A DNA stretch of 64,000 nucleotides from Cinclus cinclus (lineage: Eukaryota; Chordata; Aves; Passeriformes; Cinclidae). Both the position numbers and the translations under genes were made by a program. The DNA is taken from the NCBI RefSeq assembly GCF_963662255.1, contig NC_085046.1:101325324-101389323 (forward strand), written 5' to 3'. Below the pieces are notes generated by a model. It made no database searches. It worked only from the letters and a program-made list of their open reading frames with translations, and was not told the origin of the DNA. Below, piece by piece: positions 12,964 to 29,250 of this stretch; the stretch's first letter is position 1, and every line of letters begins with the position of its first letter.

Positions 12964-15900
12964 AACAGCACTTGAAGGAATTGCTACCAATATTTTGTAA
13001 GGGTTTGCTGAAGAAAACCTTTAGTTATACTAGGATATACTAAGGGAAAGAATTAATAGGAAAGAAGGTATTTTTCAAACTGAAGTGTCACAGAGACTAC
13101 AGTTTGTTTGCACTGTCACTGCTGTAGCCCATGTGACAAGACAGCAGGATTATTTTTGGTAACTGGGTGGAGGATGGGGAGATTGATACACTATTTGAAC
13201 TTCTCCATGCCAGTCTCTGCTATTGAAAAAGTTACCAAGAGACTTCTGCTATGTACTAAGAAAAATGCATGATCAATGGAGCACAGAGAAATTTATTTAT
13301 CATAGAAAGAAGGATTCCTTATAACTAACTGGTACCCAGACAGTCATGTGCCTATGGTAGGCCATTTTTCCTGCTGTAAATGCCATCACTTAAACATAAT
13401 TTCTCCATATGCAGAGGCCAGTTGTGGTCCTTCAAAGTATCTGGGAGTAATGAAGGGGGTGAACCTGTAGAAGCCCATGCCTGGGATGAGAAACTCAGGC
13501 TGAGTAACAGAAGAGCAGGAATTTTGCATGAGACAGATCTCTGGATCTGATCAGCAGAATCACAGTTACTTTATCTCAAAATTACTCACTACAGAAGTTA
13601 TAATAGGATTTGGAAGTAGTGTCAGATGATTGCTGGCTAATCTGGACAAATAGCAAATACCTAGAAAATAAAGACTAACTGGAGCTTGACGGCAACTTAT
13701 TTGGTAAATCATAAATCTTAATTTCTTAATTCAGATACTCTCAGGGAGGAGCATGTATAACATAAGAAACTGGCACAAAATATTTTGAAAATCTGAGGGG
13801 TCCTTTGGTTTAAAGATATTTTAAAATTTCTAAAATGAAATGTGGACAGTGCACTAGAAGATGTATAACATAATCACTTAAAAAAACCCAAAATCATGTT
13901 ACTGAGTTTGCTTCCTAACTACTATGTTTTTTGTGTCCAGAGAGATCCATTCCCGTTCATTGCCTCCTACCAAGAAGGAGCAGACTATTTCACTCTGTAA
14001 GTTCCTGAAATGCCATAACAAGTATAAATCATTCACTCTTGGTAGGTACCAATTTATTATTTATCACAGTGAAAAAAAGATACTGGAGACGAAATGGTGC
14101 TGTGGTAAAACTTTCATTCAGTTAATGGGTTTAGTTATGATTATTGCATAGGACTTCATTACTTAAAGCTGGCACAAGCACTAAATTCTAAACAGGCTTA
14201 TTGAGTCAACACAGTGCTCTTGCTTAGTCCTTTTAGTGTTACTTGAATCCTGTTCTGTTTCTCATAAATTTCCCTTTAGGTAAAACCACTGATAGCTAAA
14301 AAATAGTAATGCAGTTACAAAAAATCAAAGAATTTTTGCAGTATATCCCCACTTCTGTGAGTAAATTTCATTCAAAAAATGTCTGAAAAACCTTATATAC
14401 TACTTTAAAAAATATGTCTAAATTCCTAGCTAACAAAAACATAGGACAATGTTTTATGAAAACAAGCATGTTTTCACCAAATATAATTTCTTTACCACTT
14501 GTGTACCACTTTGCACCAGATCTATGTATTTATATCAGAGCAAAAAGAGGGAAATGTGATTTCAGATTGCAATAATCATACCTTACACGCATGCAGCATG
14601 TGTTCTGCCCAACTTACAAGGTTCATGGCAATGAAAATCACTGTCACACTCAGCTCCAGATTTCACACACAGTGGCCTCCAGATTTCATTTTGCTATATT
14701 ATGCTTGTAGAGCTGAATTCTTCTGTGAGCAAAACGCTCTCCACCTCTGTTGATCATAAACAGAGTACTGCACTTGCACTTTGGAGCAAAACTTGTCCCA
14801 AAATAATATGCCTGAAAGACTTTCAACTTATCTTGTATATTTCTATCATTTTATCAGCTTCTGAATGTAGCTTTTCACTCTGTCAAACAAATATTTTAAC
14901 AGAAAATTTTCTTTGACTGTTAAAAGCAGCAGTTCTTGAACAGTGCCTCAAAAATCAGGTGCTGCAGGCGAGGAGCAGAGAATAAGCTTGGGCATTACAC
15001 CATCCAAAGCAAGTAAAGCTCTTGGATGAAAGAGCATTTATAGAAGTTAGTGCCTCCCAAAGCCCACGGGTAGCCTGGGAAAGCCCATTTACAGTAGATA
15101 CTGGTTCTCATTTCAGTCTGTGTCCTGAAGAGACATGTTGGAGACATTACTAGGGGCCAGAGGACTTGTACTTCTCTTAAGCAGAAATTAACGGAAAGAT
15201 GACTTCTTGCCTTCTGCCTCTACCCTTATTTGTAAAAACACCAGTGAGTGCTGGCTGCAGCCATAGCCCTCCATCAGCTGGAAGTGCTTTCCTGAGTGAA
15301 GATGCCCAGAGAGCAGCACTTGGGTCTCTAATGGTCCCAACAACCTGAAGGGCTTGAAGCATTTCAAGTGAAGTGAGGAGCTGACCAAGAAAACTTCAGT
15401 GTCACATAGAAGGCTGCTGCTATAGCAGAGGTCCTTGAAAGACATAAAGCAACATCTCTGGTCCTCCTGCTTTCAGTGGCCAGAAGAAAGACTGTCACCT
15501 GCTCAGTGTAGCCAACACACAACCAATAAATGCCCCTTTCTTCCCAGTTACACAATTGTCATTCCTTTCTTGCTAACCCATTTCATAGTACTCACATCAA
15601 ATCTTTCAGCAGCTGCTACCCCTGACCTTATTCCTCCCCTCTCTTTGTCTGGTCTGACGGGGCTGCCCTTCCCCAGCCGTGTCAGTGCTCCCACAGCTCT
15701 GCCTCATTCTCTACCCTGGCTTACTAAGCCAAACCCAGGCAAAGGACATGGGAAAATACATGTTTAGCAGCTGCCAACAACCAGCCAACCCATTCTCCTC
15801 ATGGGGAACAGGAGCTGGACCTGTTCTTCCCCAGGTATGGAGTTTTCAGAGACAGGATTACTCTGAAAGGTATTGTTTGCAGTGGAATTAATGGGTTTTA

Positions 15901-17339
15901 TATAGACCCCCAACACTTACCAAGCATGATTTCCTAGTCGTTTACACTTAGACTAAGAATAGATCATCCTTTTGTGAAGCATCTTCCCTGAGAAAATATA
16001 AGGAAGAAGCTCCTTAAATATGCCCTCGTGGCTCCAGGGAAATGATGTTTGGAGTGAGTTAGGTGTTGAGTGGAGATGTTGAGTTCTCAAAGAAAATCCA
16101 CTTGCTGTTATCAAGCCCTTGAGGAAAGCTCTGATTTGTAGATGCTCAGAAGAGAATTGGTAAGGTCTTTGCAAAAATTAGTGCAAAGGAAAGGAAACTC
16201 TGGAAAAAAAAGGTGTTCTGAATGTTTTCTGGTTGATTGAGAAAAACTCTTAATGCACATCAATATTTCTCATGAGGTGCATTAGGATATTAGAAAAGAG
16301 GAAATGACAGTTGCAGGGATGTTGCTGAGGTAATTTGTTAGTGATGGAGTAATATTTTTTCTCTCCTGGCAGCCTACTGACTCAAATGGCAATGTTAATA
16401 ATCCAGACGACACGAGGAAAAAGCAAGCAAGCCCTGGCAGGGATATGTGTTATCAAATTTGTGAGGGCACACTGCCTTTGTTTCCAAAGCTCTAAGGAGG
16501 AAGCAGATTTGTTAAGTCACAGAAAATCCTAGTAAATTCCTAGAAGGGACTGTTCTCAGAAACATCCCAGGATATGCTACAAAGAAGTGTTCACAGCAGT
16601 AGGAAAACTCTGCAGATCTGATGGAGAATGCCACAGAAAAAGGTATCAGAGGGTGACCCAAAACCAGTTGAAATATTCACAGTAAGACAGAAAGGGAAGA
16701 TTTGAAAAATGAAAACTGAAAAAGTAGGTGAATGTAATAACAGAAAAAAAATCAATGAACCACAGTGCTTCAGCACATAGAGAAGACTGAGACACAAAAT
16801 AAAAACTTGCTACAGTCAGAAAAGTTAAAAAACATTCAGTGAGAAAACGTAATTAGCCAGTGAAAGAAGTATTTTCAAAAGAATCAGTGAAAGTGTTTCA
16901 GGAAAGAGTAGCAGATGATTAACAGTGATGAACGAGTAAAATCTGAAAAAAAAAATAGGAATTGTTACAGGAAAGGAAAGAACTATATTATCTTTTGGCT
17001 AAGAGAACTGAAAGAAAAAAAGAAAGTACCGTGGCATGAGTAAGCAAAGTGAATGCCAAGATACTGATGAAGACATTCAGAGAAGAATTTTGTCTAACTG
17101 GAAGACATCAGAATTGGACAAAACTCCACAGGCATTTGCTAAACATCCTTATCAACTCATATCTTAGTCCAAAACACAGGAAATGCAGCAAAAAGCTGGA
17201 GGCATCGAGCATATTTATGACAAAAAAGAAAAAGACAAAAGAAAAGGGAAAGAAGGAGGTGGCATTACCCTAAAAACCTGCAAGTGACTCACCAGTCACC
17301 TGAGAGCTCCTTAATGAAACAGTCAGTGAAAATCAGAAC

Positions 17340-17460
17340 ATTTTGTTGATGGGGAGCATTTGGCAGATACCAGAACAGAACAAGGGCCTAGATGCTGTTT
17401 TGATAGATTATGCAAAAGCTTCTGAAAGTGTGTCATGGAATGGGAACCCAGAAGCACCTG
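17340..17460 (+). mobile_element. Possible relic of a LINE reverse transcriptase
   Basis: A short open stretch encodes LDAVLIDYAKASESVSWN. This resembles motif A of non-LTR retrotransposon reverse transcriptases, whose usual form is (L/I)D(F/Y)(S/A)KAFD. The key second Asp of that motif is Glu here, and I could not extend the match convincingly on either side. It ends just before the GGAGA array. Chance resemblance is possible. Confidence 0.3.
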
Positions 17461-17497
17461 GGACAGGGGAAGGAAGTGCATTAGCAGCAATTCACAG

Positions 17498-17711
17498 GAG
17501 GAGAGGAGAGGAGAGGAGAGGAGAGGAGAGGAGAGGAGAGGAGAGGAGAGGAGAGGAGAGGAGAGGAGAGGAGAGGAGAGGAGAGGAGAGGAGAGGAGAG
17601 GAGAGGAGAGGAGAGGAGAGGAGAGGAGAGGAGAGGAGAGGAGAGGAGAGGAGAGGAGAGGAGAGGAGAGGAGAGGAGAGGAGAGGAGAGGAGAGGAGAG
17701 GAGAGGAGAGG
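17498..17711 (+). repeat. (GGAGA)n pentanucleotide array
   Basis: About 43 uninterrupted copies of the purine pentamer GGAGA, beginning after ttcacag and ending at gattattttc. It is pure polypurine on the plus strand. Such tracts can form triplex (H-DNA) structures and vary in length. All six frames give low-complexity translations (repeating RRGEE or SSPLL), which are not genes. Confidence 0.98.
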
Positions 17712-20278
17712 ATTATTTTCACAGTAAAACACACTGAGAAATATTATTTAGTGACAAGAGAGGAGTCTCTTTCATATGTATTTAATAAAACAACCTGAAA
17801 TTTCATGGTCAGTAGGAGGCAAAAAAATATTCCTCAGTTAAAACTGCAAGGCTTCTTTCTTAAGGAAATAAAAATGTTATTTTAATAGAACAAGTCTATA
17901 TACCTAAGAAGTCCTGTTGAAAATATCAAAGAAGATCAAAACAGGTATTGGTGTAAAAAAGTATAAAACAGTGCTAAACATAATGCTAGAAATTCTTCAA
18001 AAGATTATGATAAATACCGAAGGTGGCTTTAAAGAAAAAGTTCTTTCAGAGTTGTGTACAATTCCTAAAGGTATTTCAGCATGCAGAATACGTTAAAGAT
18101 AATCAACATATATGCCATCTACTGCAATGATGAACGGGACCTGAGGGAACTGTAGGGCATGTCAAAGCAGAAGCTAGGACTGAATTAAGCAATAAATATG
18201 AACACAGATGTGAGAAAACCTTTTTGTTGATCTGATGATAAAGAATAGTCAAGGCTATTACAGAGAATGAGCATATGGTTGCAGTAAGCTATATCAGAGA
18301 GTGAACACTGTCTAACTGGGTCTCAGGCAATGCTCCAGGACCGGATAGGAAAACGCTCTTTCCAACTGTCAGCCCTTAAATAGACAAGATGCAGAGTCCG
18401 CGTGGATTGGGAAGATGCTGCATGGCTTTGGAGTCACTTTTGTCCTGATATATAAAGCACTAGCTTTCCCACTAGCACATCTATAATACATTCCTTGCAC
18501 ACATTGAATGTTCCTAAGGAGGCACCACTTCTGGTAGTTATTTGAAAATATCTTGAGTGAAGAATATTTATTTTTTTTTAGCAATGTCAACAACATTGCG
18601 AACACACACTTATCTGACACAGCATAGCTGTGCTTCTCCAGCTTTTGGCTCATCTGTCCTTGTGTGACCTGCCAAGGACTCCAACCTCATCTTCTCACCT
18701 CCTGTGACCTTGTGAAATTGTGACTGCCAGAGAAACCACAACTCATGGCATGTGAAACCAGACTATTACTATTACTACACCTCATGATCCCTCTTATGCC
18801 TGCTTTATCTCCAGATGAGCATGAATACATCCCATCATTCTACCTGCCATCTCTCCCTTTCCCTAGCTCCCCTCCAGCTTTTGCTTCTTATGGGGCAGGG
18901 AAAGCTTACAAAGTAAGTGTGCATTCACCTCATCTTGCAATCCAGCAGAGACATAGCTGACTTAGCAGCGCTTCCCAGCACAGCTAGGCAGCAGCAACCT
19001 AAGCAGCAAGGTATATTCAACCTGGTTAGAGTTAGCTTGAGTCTTCAGCAATGATTTTTTGGACCATTTTTTCCCTCACTTCTCACCCACAATTCAGTTT
19101 CTGCTTGAACCTCAAAACCATCAAGCAGTACCCAGTGGACCTGCATGCTAATCAACAACAAGGAATAAATTTGGTACTGTGGATGAGATGGCATTTTTGT
19201 ACAGAGCAGAGACTGCAGACCCTGTAACATGGCTATCATGTTCACTTAGTGCAGCATTCAAAAATAACATTGAGAAAGGGAAAGAATAGCTAAACCATCA
19301 TGCAGACTTTATCTTTTGTGTCAGGTTCACAAGTAATCTAAGCAACACTCAGCTGATGATCTCTTCCGTTAGGTACAAACACTCCGAAATTCCTGCATTG
19401 GACTACTTATAACTCAAATGCACAGAGAAATGAAATAGGAGCTGTCCTTATAAAACTGAGCCAGGCTTTGTGCCAGTTGACTCACAAGTAATGTTGGAAA
19501 GATTAAAATAACACATAATTGCACCAGCTCTCTAAATCTGACCAGGGCTCAGAGGATAAATGCCTTACCTCATTACGTTTAAATGCTCTAGCTCAATCTG
19601 GTTTAAAACAGAGCAGGGGCTGAGAGCTGCCAATCTGCTGTACTGTTAAGAGAACAGAAATACTGCTACAGATTGGGATGTAAGCTCCAGCAAAGAGTTG
19701 TGCTTAGTATTTGGCTTTCCTTTACAGTCCCTCGCTCCGCAGCTCACTTGTTTCCAAGGATCATCACTTCACCCAGTATGACTGTGTGTCAGCACAGTCA
19801 TGAAAATGAACCCTTTTCTCAAGAGATGGTGCTTCTGTGCCTGAAGTGTAATGTTATTTATACATTACAGACCACATTCCTGCTGCCCAGCTCATGCTGA
19901 TGGCTCCACCACCACCACTGAGAAGTACCAGCTGAAACAGCGGCTTGCCTATCTGAACCCTGCTCTCAGAGACAAGTCATGCACACTTCATTTGACTTTC
20001 AAGTAGGTGGAAGTCCCAGTCTGTGTAAAGAACAGCCAGAGCTAGCTGGAGTCAAATCAGAAAGAGTTTTGCTCCAGCAGGAAGAGAGTTTTAAAAGAGA
20101 CAGTTTAAAATGGGACAGTAGCCCTGTGAGAAGCCCCAGACAAAAAGTAGAGCATCACTCATCTACATCTCTATTGATTCTAAATTACTGATGATGTATC
20201 TGGGACACATAACAAAGGAGACCTTTTGGACAATTGTATGAGCAGTAGCAGCAAGCATTTCATGTAAGAATTAGTCTA

Positions 20279-22283
<2,005 letters not shown>

Positions 22284-23275
22284 TCATGGGAGCAAAATAG
22301 GAAATATGCTTGCTAGGATACCACATTAATGAAATGATACAGATTGCAGCATGCAGCTCCAGAAGTCACAGGAGCAAAAGTTTTAATCCAACACTGAGTA
22401 ATTATGCTGAACTAAATTAATGAATACTTGTCATATTTCTTTCAACTGCCTTTATAATTAAAAACAAACCAGATGCTCATGTCTCCTGAAATTGGCAACC
22501 TTGGTTTGACCATCCCAAAGTCAAATTAAAACTGCATAATACTTTACCACTATTTGAACTGATTCTTTACTTGGAGCACAGTAAACCTACTTAAGCAAGT
22601 ACCTCAACATCTCTGTGCAGCGTGACTTTTTAATAGCCAACACCTCCTAAAAATGAAATCTTTAGGAAAAAAAAGAGTGCTTTAAACAAAATACTGAACT
22701 GCTCCATATGGAAATGCTGTCCCATCTGAGCTAACACAGTGCACTGAACATGTGGGTGGTGTGAAGGAGAAAGTGGGGTTTTGTCGTGTGCACACACATC
22801 TCAATAGCACAATCACCCATGGGAATAACCTGCTTGTTTTTTCTGGGCATCATGAACTGTCCCAGTTCCACATTATACCATGAGTAGCACTTGCTCTCTA
22901 AAGTCAGATTAAAGATTTATGGCTGAACAGGATAAGCTCTATCATTGCCATTTGTTTAACACGTGAGTGACTCAAGCTCCAAAGCTGAAACTGTTATAAA
23001 GGTCTTCCAGGGAGAGGGGTGCAAGGTATTGAACTACTACATGAGAGAAAAAAAATTGATTCTACAAACTCAACAGAGTTGGGGGGTGAGAAATTAAGAA
23101 AAAGAGGCAGGAGGAGAATATTTGAAATTAACTATTAATTGTAATTTATTTATTTAAAATTGTATTTGATATTATAAAGATTAATTTTCTATGGAAAACT
23201 TTGCTTAAATAAGATTCCAGGAGAACTTACATTGGGGCTAGCTGCACTGTGACCTCACTTCAGATCTGTAAATGA

Positions 23276-23347
23276 CTCTTGAAATACCAAGGATGGCTGG
23301 AGATTATTTCCCACTTGAAATACCAAGGGTGGCCAGACAATATTTCA
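23276..23347 (+). repeat. Two-copy 36-bp tandem duplication
   Basis: Two adjacent 36-base units, each containing cttgaaataccaagg, then a variant of atggctgg, then a variant of attatttc. They differ at several positions, so the duplication is not recent. It lies in MTCL1 intron 1. Confidence 0.8.
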
Positions 23348-26300
23348 CACGTGTCTCAGGTGGAGAGGGCGCTGCTATGAAGTCAATACCCTTGACAAAG
23401 CCCCTGGCTGAACCATCCCTGTCCAGTCCCTCCATGAACACATCTGCTCATACTCTACTGGCAGTCCTCTCAACCATGCCCCCTTCCCATGGCATAACCA
23501 GACTGACATATTAATCTTGCTTCAATGGAGCTTTGATCACAAATGCAGGGCAGATCTTGTTCCTGAGCACAGTCCTGACCAAAGGAAGATGTGTAGATGG
23601 GTTCTTTAGCCTTGTCAGTTATGTTGGAATTACAGTGTTATTCTTACAAAAAAATCCCATCCATATATAAAAACTCCAGTACTTATGCAGCTATGGTTTA
23701 ATTTCAATTAGTTGAGCCAGCATAAATTTTGGGTATACACAAGGCCTGTTATTTCCAAAATTACAGCTCTGGCTCACTGGTGAGGCTTTGTTCCACCAGT
23801 ACAGCCCACTCAGGGCCCTACACCATTCTCTCTGGATGTTCTGAAAGGACAGAGAAGTTTTCTCACAAGCCCACTACATCTCTGTAAATTCTCAATATAT
23901 TCAGATTTCTGCTGCAGGAGCATCCCGTCACACAGTCTCTCTGGACAGGTGCAGGAACAGGATATTTGTGTGGATGGATACACTCAAGGGTTACTCCCCA
24001 GTGAGCTGGATTGTGCTCACACCATACACTGTCTGAAAAGGAATAGTGTAAGCACAGTCATCGAGGTTACCCTTGCAGCAACAACATCCTCAGAAGTTCC
24101 AAATACATTAATTAAGCACAAACAGCTGACTTCAAGCAAACAAATGAGCTCTGCAGACCAAATCCAGCAGGATTATTTCAAAACACTTTAGGGTCCAGGC
24201 TCCATCTACTCCTCCTCAGGACACAGACAAATACTTTGGCCAGTTTACAGCTGACACACTGGTGAAGTTTTGATAAATTATGGATATTTTCAAAAAGAAA
24301 AACATAGCAATTCATGCTTGATTGGATTGGGAATGAGACTTGCTTCTCTTTTCTGTGTACACATCACTACACAATTACAGACACTTTCAAGACATAAAGG
24401 AAAAGTTTACCCAGTGCAGATAAGAGATGCAGAAGAAAATGTCAAGGTTTTAGAAACTGATTAGAGAGTAGCAGTGGCTTTTGAACCTTAGAAAAGGAGT
24501 ACACTTGTGCATTATCAGTTTATTAGTGAGGTATTTTGGCTAAGGAACTCATATCAAAATTAGAGTCTTTACCAGTCAGAGCTAACACAGTCCTTTGGAA
24601 TGAACAGAACCAGAGTTATTTCTTAAGGTTTGTCTGCAGACTCAGGTGTTGAATTTACCTCAACTAGATTTGAGTTCAACTGACTTTTTAATGTCATCTT
24701 CAGAATACTAATGTTAGATTACTAATTTGGTTGTAAATTAAAATTTTGAAACACAAATCCACAATAAAGAAAAAGAACTGTCATTAATAAATTAATGGGA
24801 TCTAGTTTACAGTCTGATGTTTACATTCAAGAACTAAGTAATGGCTTTCATGTATAAAGTGGCCTGCAATTATAATGTCATTGCTCATCTCTTAACCTTC
24901 CTTCTTAACTTTATCAGGTTTGGTTGGTAGTAAATTTGGTTAGTTTCCAGAGACAAATAATAAATAATATTTGATTTTAAAGCCTTTATTGCAACTAAAT
25001 TTGGAAAGTGAAACTCACACAATTTTAAACAACCCAATCTCTGAAACACTCATCCCATTTAAAATGAATACTTCCAAATCCCATCTGTGGGCATGGGAAT
25101 TCTCCCAGCTGTAAAAATCACTCTGTTGGAGACTTGATTCCAATGTCTTTCCTCACAGCAAACAAGTTCCTCAAAGAGTTGCCAGCAGTGGCATGAGCTA
25201 TATTTCAGGAGATAGGACTGTCTTTAACCTCCTGGTAAACCAAAGATTTCTCAATCTCCCTTATCAGCACAACTATGACTTTGCAAGTAACTGATGCGGG
25301 GTTTTATTTTGGTCATTTTTTGGTTTGTTTTTTTGGGTTTTCTTTTTTTTGTGCTATGCCTGCCTCTGATTTCGGTTATAAATATAAAGTTTGTTTTTCT
25401 CTAGTGTAATTTTGCAGATAAATGAAAATTTAGAATACAACGGAGGAAGCTGTACTTTAAAATCTCACACAGTTTTCTTCTCAGCTATTTCTTGACTGAA
25501 CTGAGTTTCTTTTCCATTACTAATTTCTTTTCTACTCCCAAAATTTTCACATAGAAATCAAACTGTGTCCTGACTTGTATTAAGAGATACATCACCCTTT
25601 GGATGAGCTTTAAAACAAGGCAACGTGAGGCCACAAACAAGGAGCAGAAACCTCACTGCCCAGGCTGCATGCAGCATCAGCCCATTTTCTGCTATATTGC
25701 TGCAGTTGTTTGGGGCTTGAACCTATGCAGTCTGACCAGCTCAGAGATTAAATCTGACAAATTAATTTTTTTTTGAATACCAACATGAAGTCCTATTTTT
25801 ATATAACAAATATATAGAGAGGAACATGTCACCTCTGGAAAAACTAGCTCAGATTTTGTTTGTCAGTCAGCACACACTTAGAGATACTGGGATAACCTTT
25901 AACTAAACCATAACAGTTTAGTTACAATAAGGACACAATCTTGCTTGTGATACAGGCCACAAGGCCAGTGACAAGGGTGTAGATACTTTCATTTCTTAAC
26001 AGCTTATTGTCATCGGCAAGTACTCGTGATTCTGCTGTGGGCACTGAAACTGCATGTTAACAGATCCTAAGTCAGAACTGTTACAATTGCACTGGAAAAT
26101 CAGAACAGCTTAAACTCTTCTTCTAAAGTGATCCATGCACAGAAAATGAAGGAAGCTAAGTTAAAGACCTATGGAAGGGGAAATTATAACTGAAACCATG
26201 ATGGTCCTACTTACTAAACTGGCAAACTACTGCTTTGAAGAAAACGTCAATCATTTGTGAAATCAAAGGTAAATGCACCAAAGCCAAAACTCCCAGCATG

Positions 26301-28739
26301 GTGGTTTGCAAAAAAAGGGATGCTCCGGCTACAAGGCAGATGGAAGTAACAGATAAGCCAAACCCTTGACTTAATTAAAATGTATTGTTCTTGCTACTTT
26401 TATTATTGTGAGCTAGAATTAAAGCTCTTTCTCTCAGGAGGTGTTGAGCTTCATGCTGTAGACTTTAATATTATAAAACTGAAGAAAGAGATCAGAATAG
26501 GCACTTAAAAGTAATTAAAACAAACAGGTAAGAAAGCAGCCATCCCTCTTTATTCATCTAAAAATGAAGAGCTGCTCCCTTCCTTAAACAGGGAGGACCT
26601 GCTCCAGCACCCCAAAGTGGCAATTGAAATTGGGAGGTTAAGTGCTGGCATCAGAAGCTTCACTTTGCTGTGCATTCCTGAAGGGGATGAAAGCCTCCTC
26701 TTGATCCCTTTTAATTTAATGGTAATTATGCTATTACTTTCAGTAGGAACAGCACGAGGCAGAGAGTCCTGCAAGAAGGAATATTGCTTAGGAAAAGCTA
26801 AACTGCTTTTCTTTCCCTATGTCGCTCTGGTCATCAGGAAAAAAAAAAAAGAATGGAAGTGTGTTTTCTAACTGGCAGCTCTTTCCAAGCTTGCAGCAGA
26901 AATCCAAGTTGTACCAGCTCCTGAGTCTTTCAGCTTATGGTTTTGCTTGGCCCAGATGACTTCCTAAAGGCCTGCTATTGGGGGTCTGGTAGGAACTACC
27001 CATCTGAGAGTCACAGGCTGGCTCTGTGGACATAGAGCCACATACAAATAGCCACTCTATCTGCAGGAGTCCCCAAAACTGTAGCACAAAAGCAGTGGAA
27101 TTAGGATTCCCTGTTTGCCTGTCAGTGTGCCAAGCCAATGCGAGCTGCCTGAGAAGGGGAAAGCCTTCCATGCAATTTCCATCACTGTGTAGCCCAAATA
27201 TATACTGATAGGTCATTTTCTGTCTGTACTGTGCAAGTTGAACACTTGCCAGTCAGAAGAGAAGCCATTAGCTCATTAATACCTTTACTGATGTAATGAT
27301 TCTGGAAGGAAATAAAAAAAATCAGAGAAAAAGAGGAAAAGAGAGCGAAAAGGTCAGGCCATGCAGCTATTACACTGAGAAACACATACTCATCTGAGTC
27401 ATTCCCACTGAAATGACCAGGAATACTTGCATAACTTATGGCCTCTGTCTACCCAGCCAGTCTGGTTATGATCTGTAATAAGGTTTGAAAATAATTTTTC
27501 CAATCATCTCTACCAACTCATTCTGCCCACAGAGCATGCAAGAAATGGATTCCTTCTGAAATAAAACAGAGACCTACACTCCAAGCATGCATAAAATGTG
27601 CTCCATTACTCGAGTCCTCTGGACACATGCAGGATGGGGATGTTTTGTTCAAGGGGATAAACTGTATGCAGTCCAAAGCAGGACCACTAAACTGAAGGGT
27701 GGGGTCATCTGCACCACTTGCATTAGGTCAGCTTGCTGCTCTGCCTTCACTGAGATGAATTACTGCCTAAAATAAAAAAGCTCTTATCTCAGAGCCTGAA
27801 TGGAGACTAAATAGTGGAACACAACCATGAGTCAAAAAAAAAACCTTAAAAATTATTATTAGGGAGAAATTAAATGAAAAAAACAGTGTAAAAGATACAT
27901 GGGTACTGAATTCATTACTCTGTGAATACAGCTATGCACACTGAAAAAGTCTTTAGGCTCCAGTGAATTACAACACATCAGTGTGCAGAAGTGATATTAA
28001 GATGAAAATACCTGCAAACTAGAAAGACAAAAGCATACAAAATCAATAAATGGTATAGTATCTAAGAAAATGCAAATGAAGGAGGAAAGTCAATCATCTA
28101 TGTAAAAAATATGTTTATTAATTTACCCAAAAGTCATATTTATAGATTTTGTCAGTACTATTTTCTAAATAGCAAGTTATTTAATATATATTTAATCAAA
28201 TGAGGGGAGAGTGGGGAAGGGAGGAAGAGTGGAAATTACAGTGGGTAGCTGCTATTGCACTGGTGAATCCCGAGCTTCTAGAAAGTCCTTGATAAATCTA
28301 AGATTCACAAACTGTGATTTTACATAATCTCTGTATTCATGTTTTAAATATCTCAAACTGTCTATATGTAGGAGATGCTGCTGCTGCTGCTGCTATGGAA
28401 TAAACACATCCCCCATAGCACTTCACAGCAGAACTGCAGCAGGAATAAATATGCTCTGAAAGGCTTTGATTGGGAAGAAAGCAACAGCCATTATTTTTGC
28501 CTCTTGCAAAATGTGTTAATGAACCCGAAGTCCATAGGCCCCTGGTGTTATTATTTAGCTCTCAAATCAGACTACTTTACAAGCCATGCACCAGTCCAAC
28601 GTGGTCTGAAGCTTGTGCACAAACCAAGACGTGAACTGAAAAGTCACAGGACCTTGAGCACCTATTGACTTCAGGGCTGCTTTAACTTCACAGGATCTGA
28701 GAGCCAGAGCAGCACCTGGCAGCTTTTCTGCTTCATTCA

Positions 28740-29250
28740 AGCATTAGCTACAGGGTTGTTATCCTTGATCGGGGCTGACGAAGCTGTTGGAGCTCTCATC
28801 AATGGCAACATCGATAGCATTTCTGGAGGGCCACCAAGGCCAGCTCCTGCACCACACAGCTCATCCCCTCCAGGCAGGATGGGGGCTGCCTGGGACTCAG
28901 CTGGAGCTAGCAAGGCACACGGCCCCGCTGCTGTTCCCCCAGAGTGACATGTCCCTCGGCAGCTGGCCATCCCTCCGGCTGAGCCCAGCCTGGTGGGGTC
29001 TGTGCCCCGGGCGGGGCCATCACCTTCCCTTCTCTGCGGGGCCACCGCTCTCCAGGTGGAAGGGAAGAGCAGCACGTCCAGCAGAGATGTGGGATAAGCT
29101 TTGTTTCGCTAACCCCGGTAACCCTCACTCAATGGAAAAAAAATCGGTGCCATCGCTTTGCATCATTTTTTGCTCTGCAAAACCCTTTGACAAGGGTTTC
29201 TCCAAAGGGATTCTCCAAATCCCTGCCGGTTAATGAAAGAAGCGGTGGAA
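28740..29250. other. GC/CpG-enriched patch within MTCL1 intron 1
   Basis: About 0.5 kb of GC-rich DNA with repeated CpG sites, such as gccccgggcggggcc near 29005, inside an AT-rich intron roughly 4.4 kb downstream of exon 1 in the direction of transcription. It could be an alternative promoter or first exon, an enhancer, or the relic of an unrecognised GC-rich insertion. Open frames on both strands (63 to 148 codons) match nothing I recognise. Confidence 0.4.

Noticed and set aside
17343..17798. 151-codon frame and its antisense partners
   Set aside because: Most of the length is the GGAGA array. Only the short segment before it is discussed, as a possible LINE relic.
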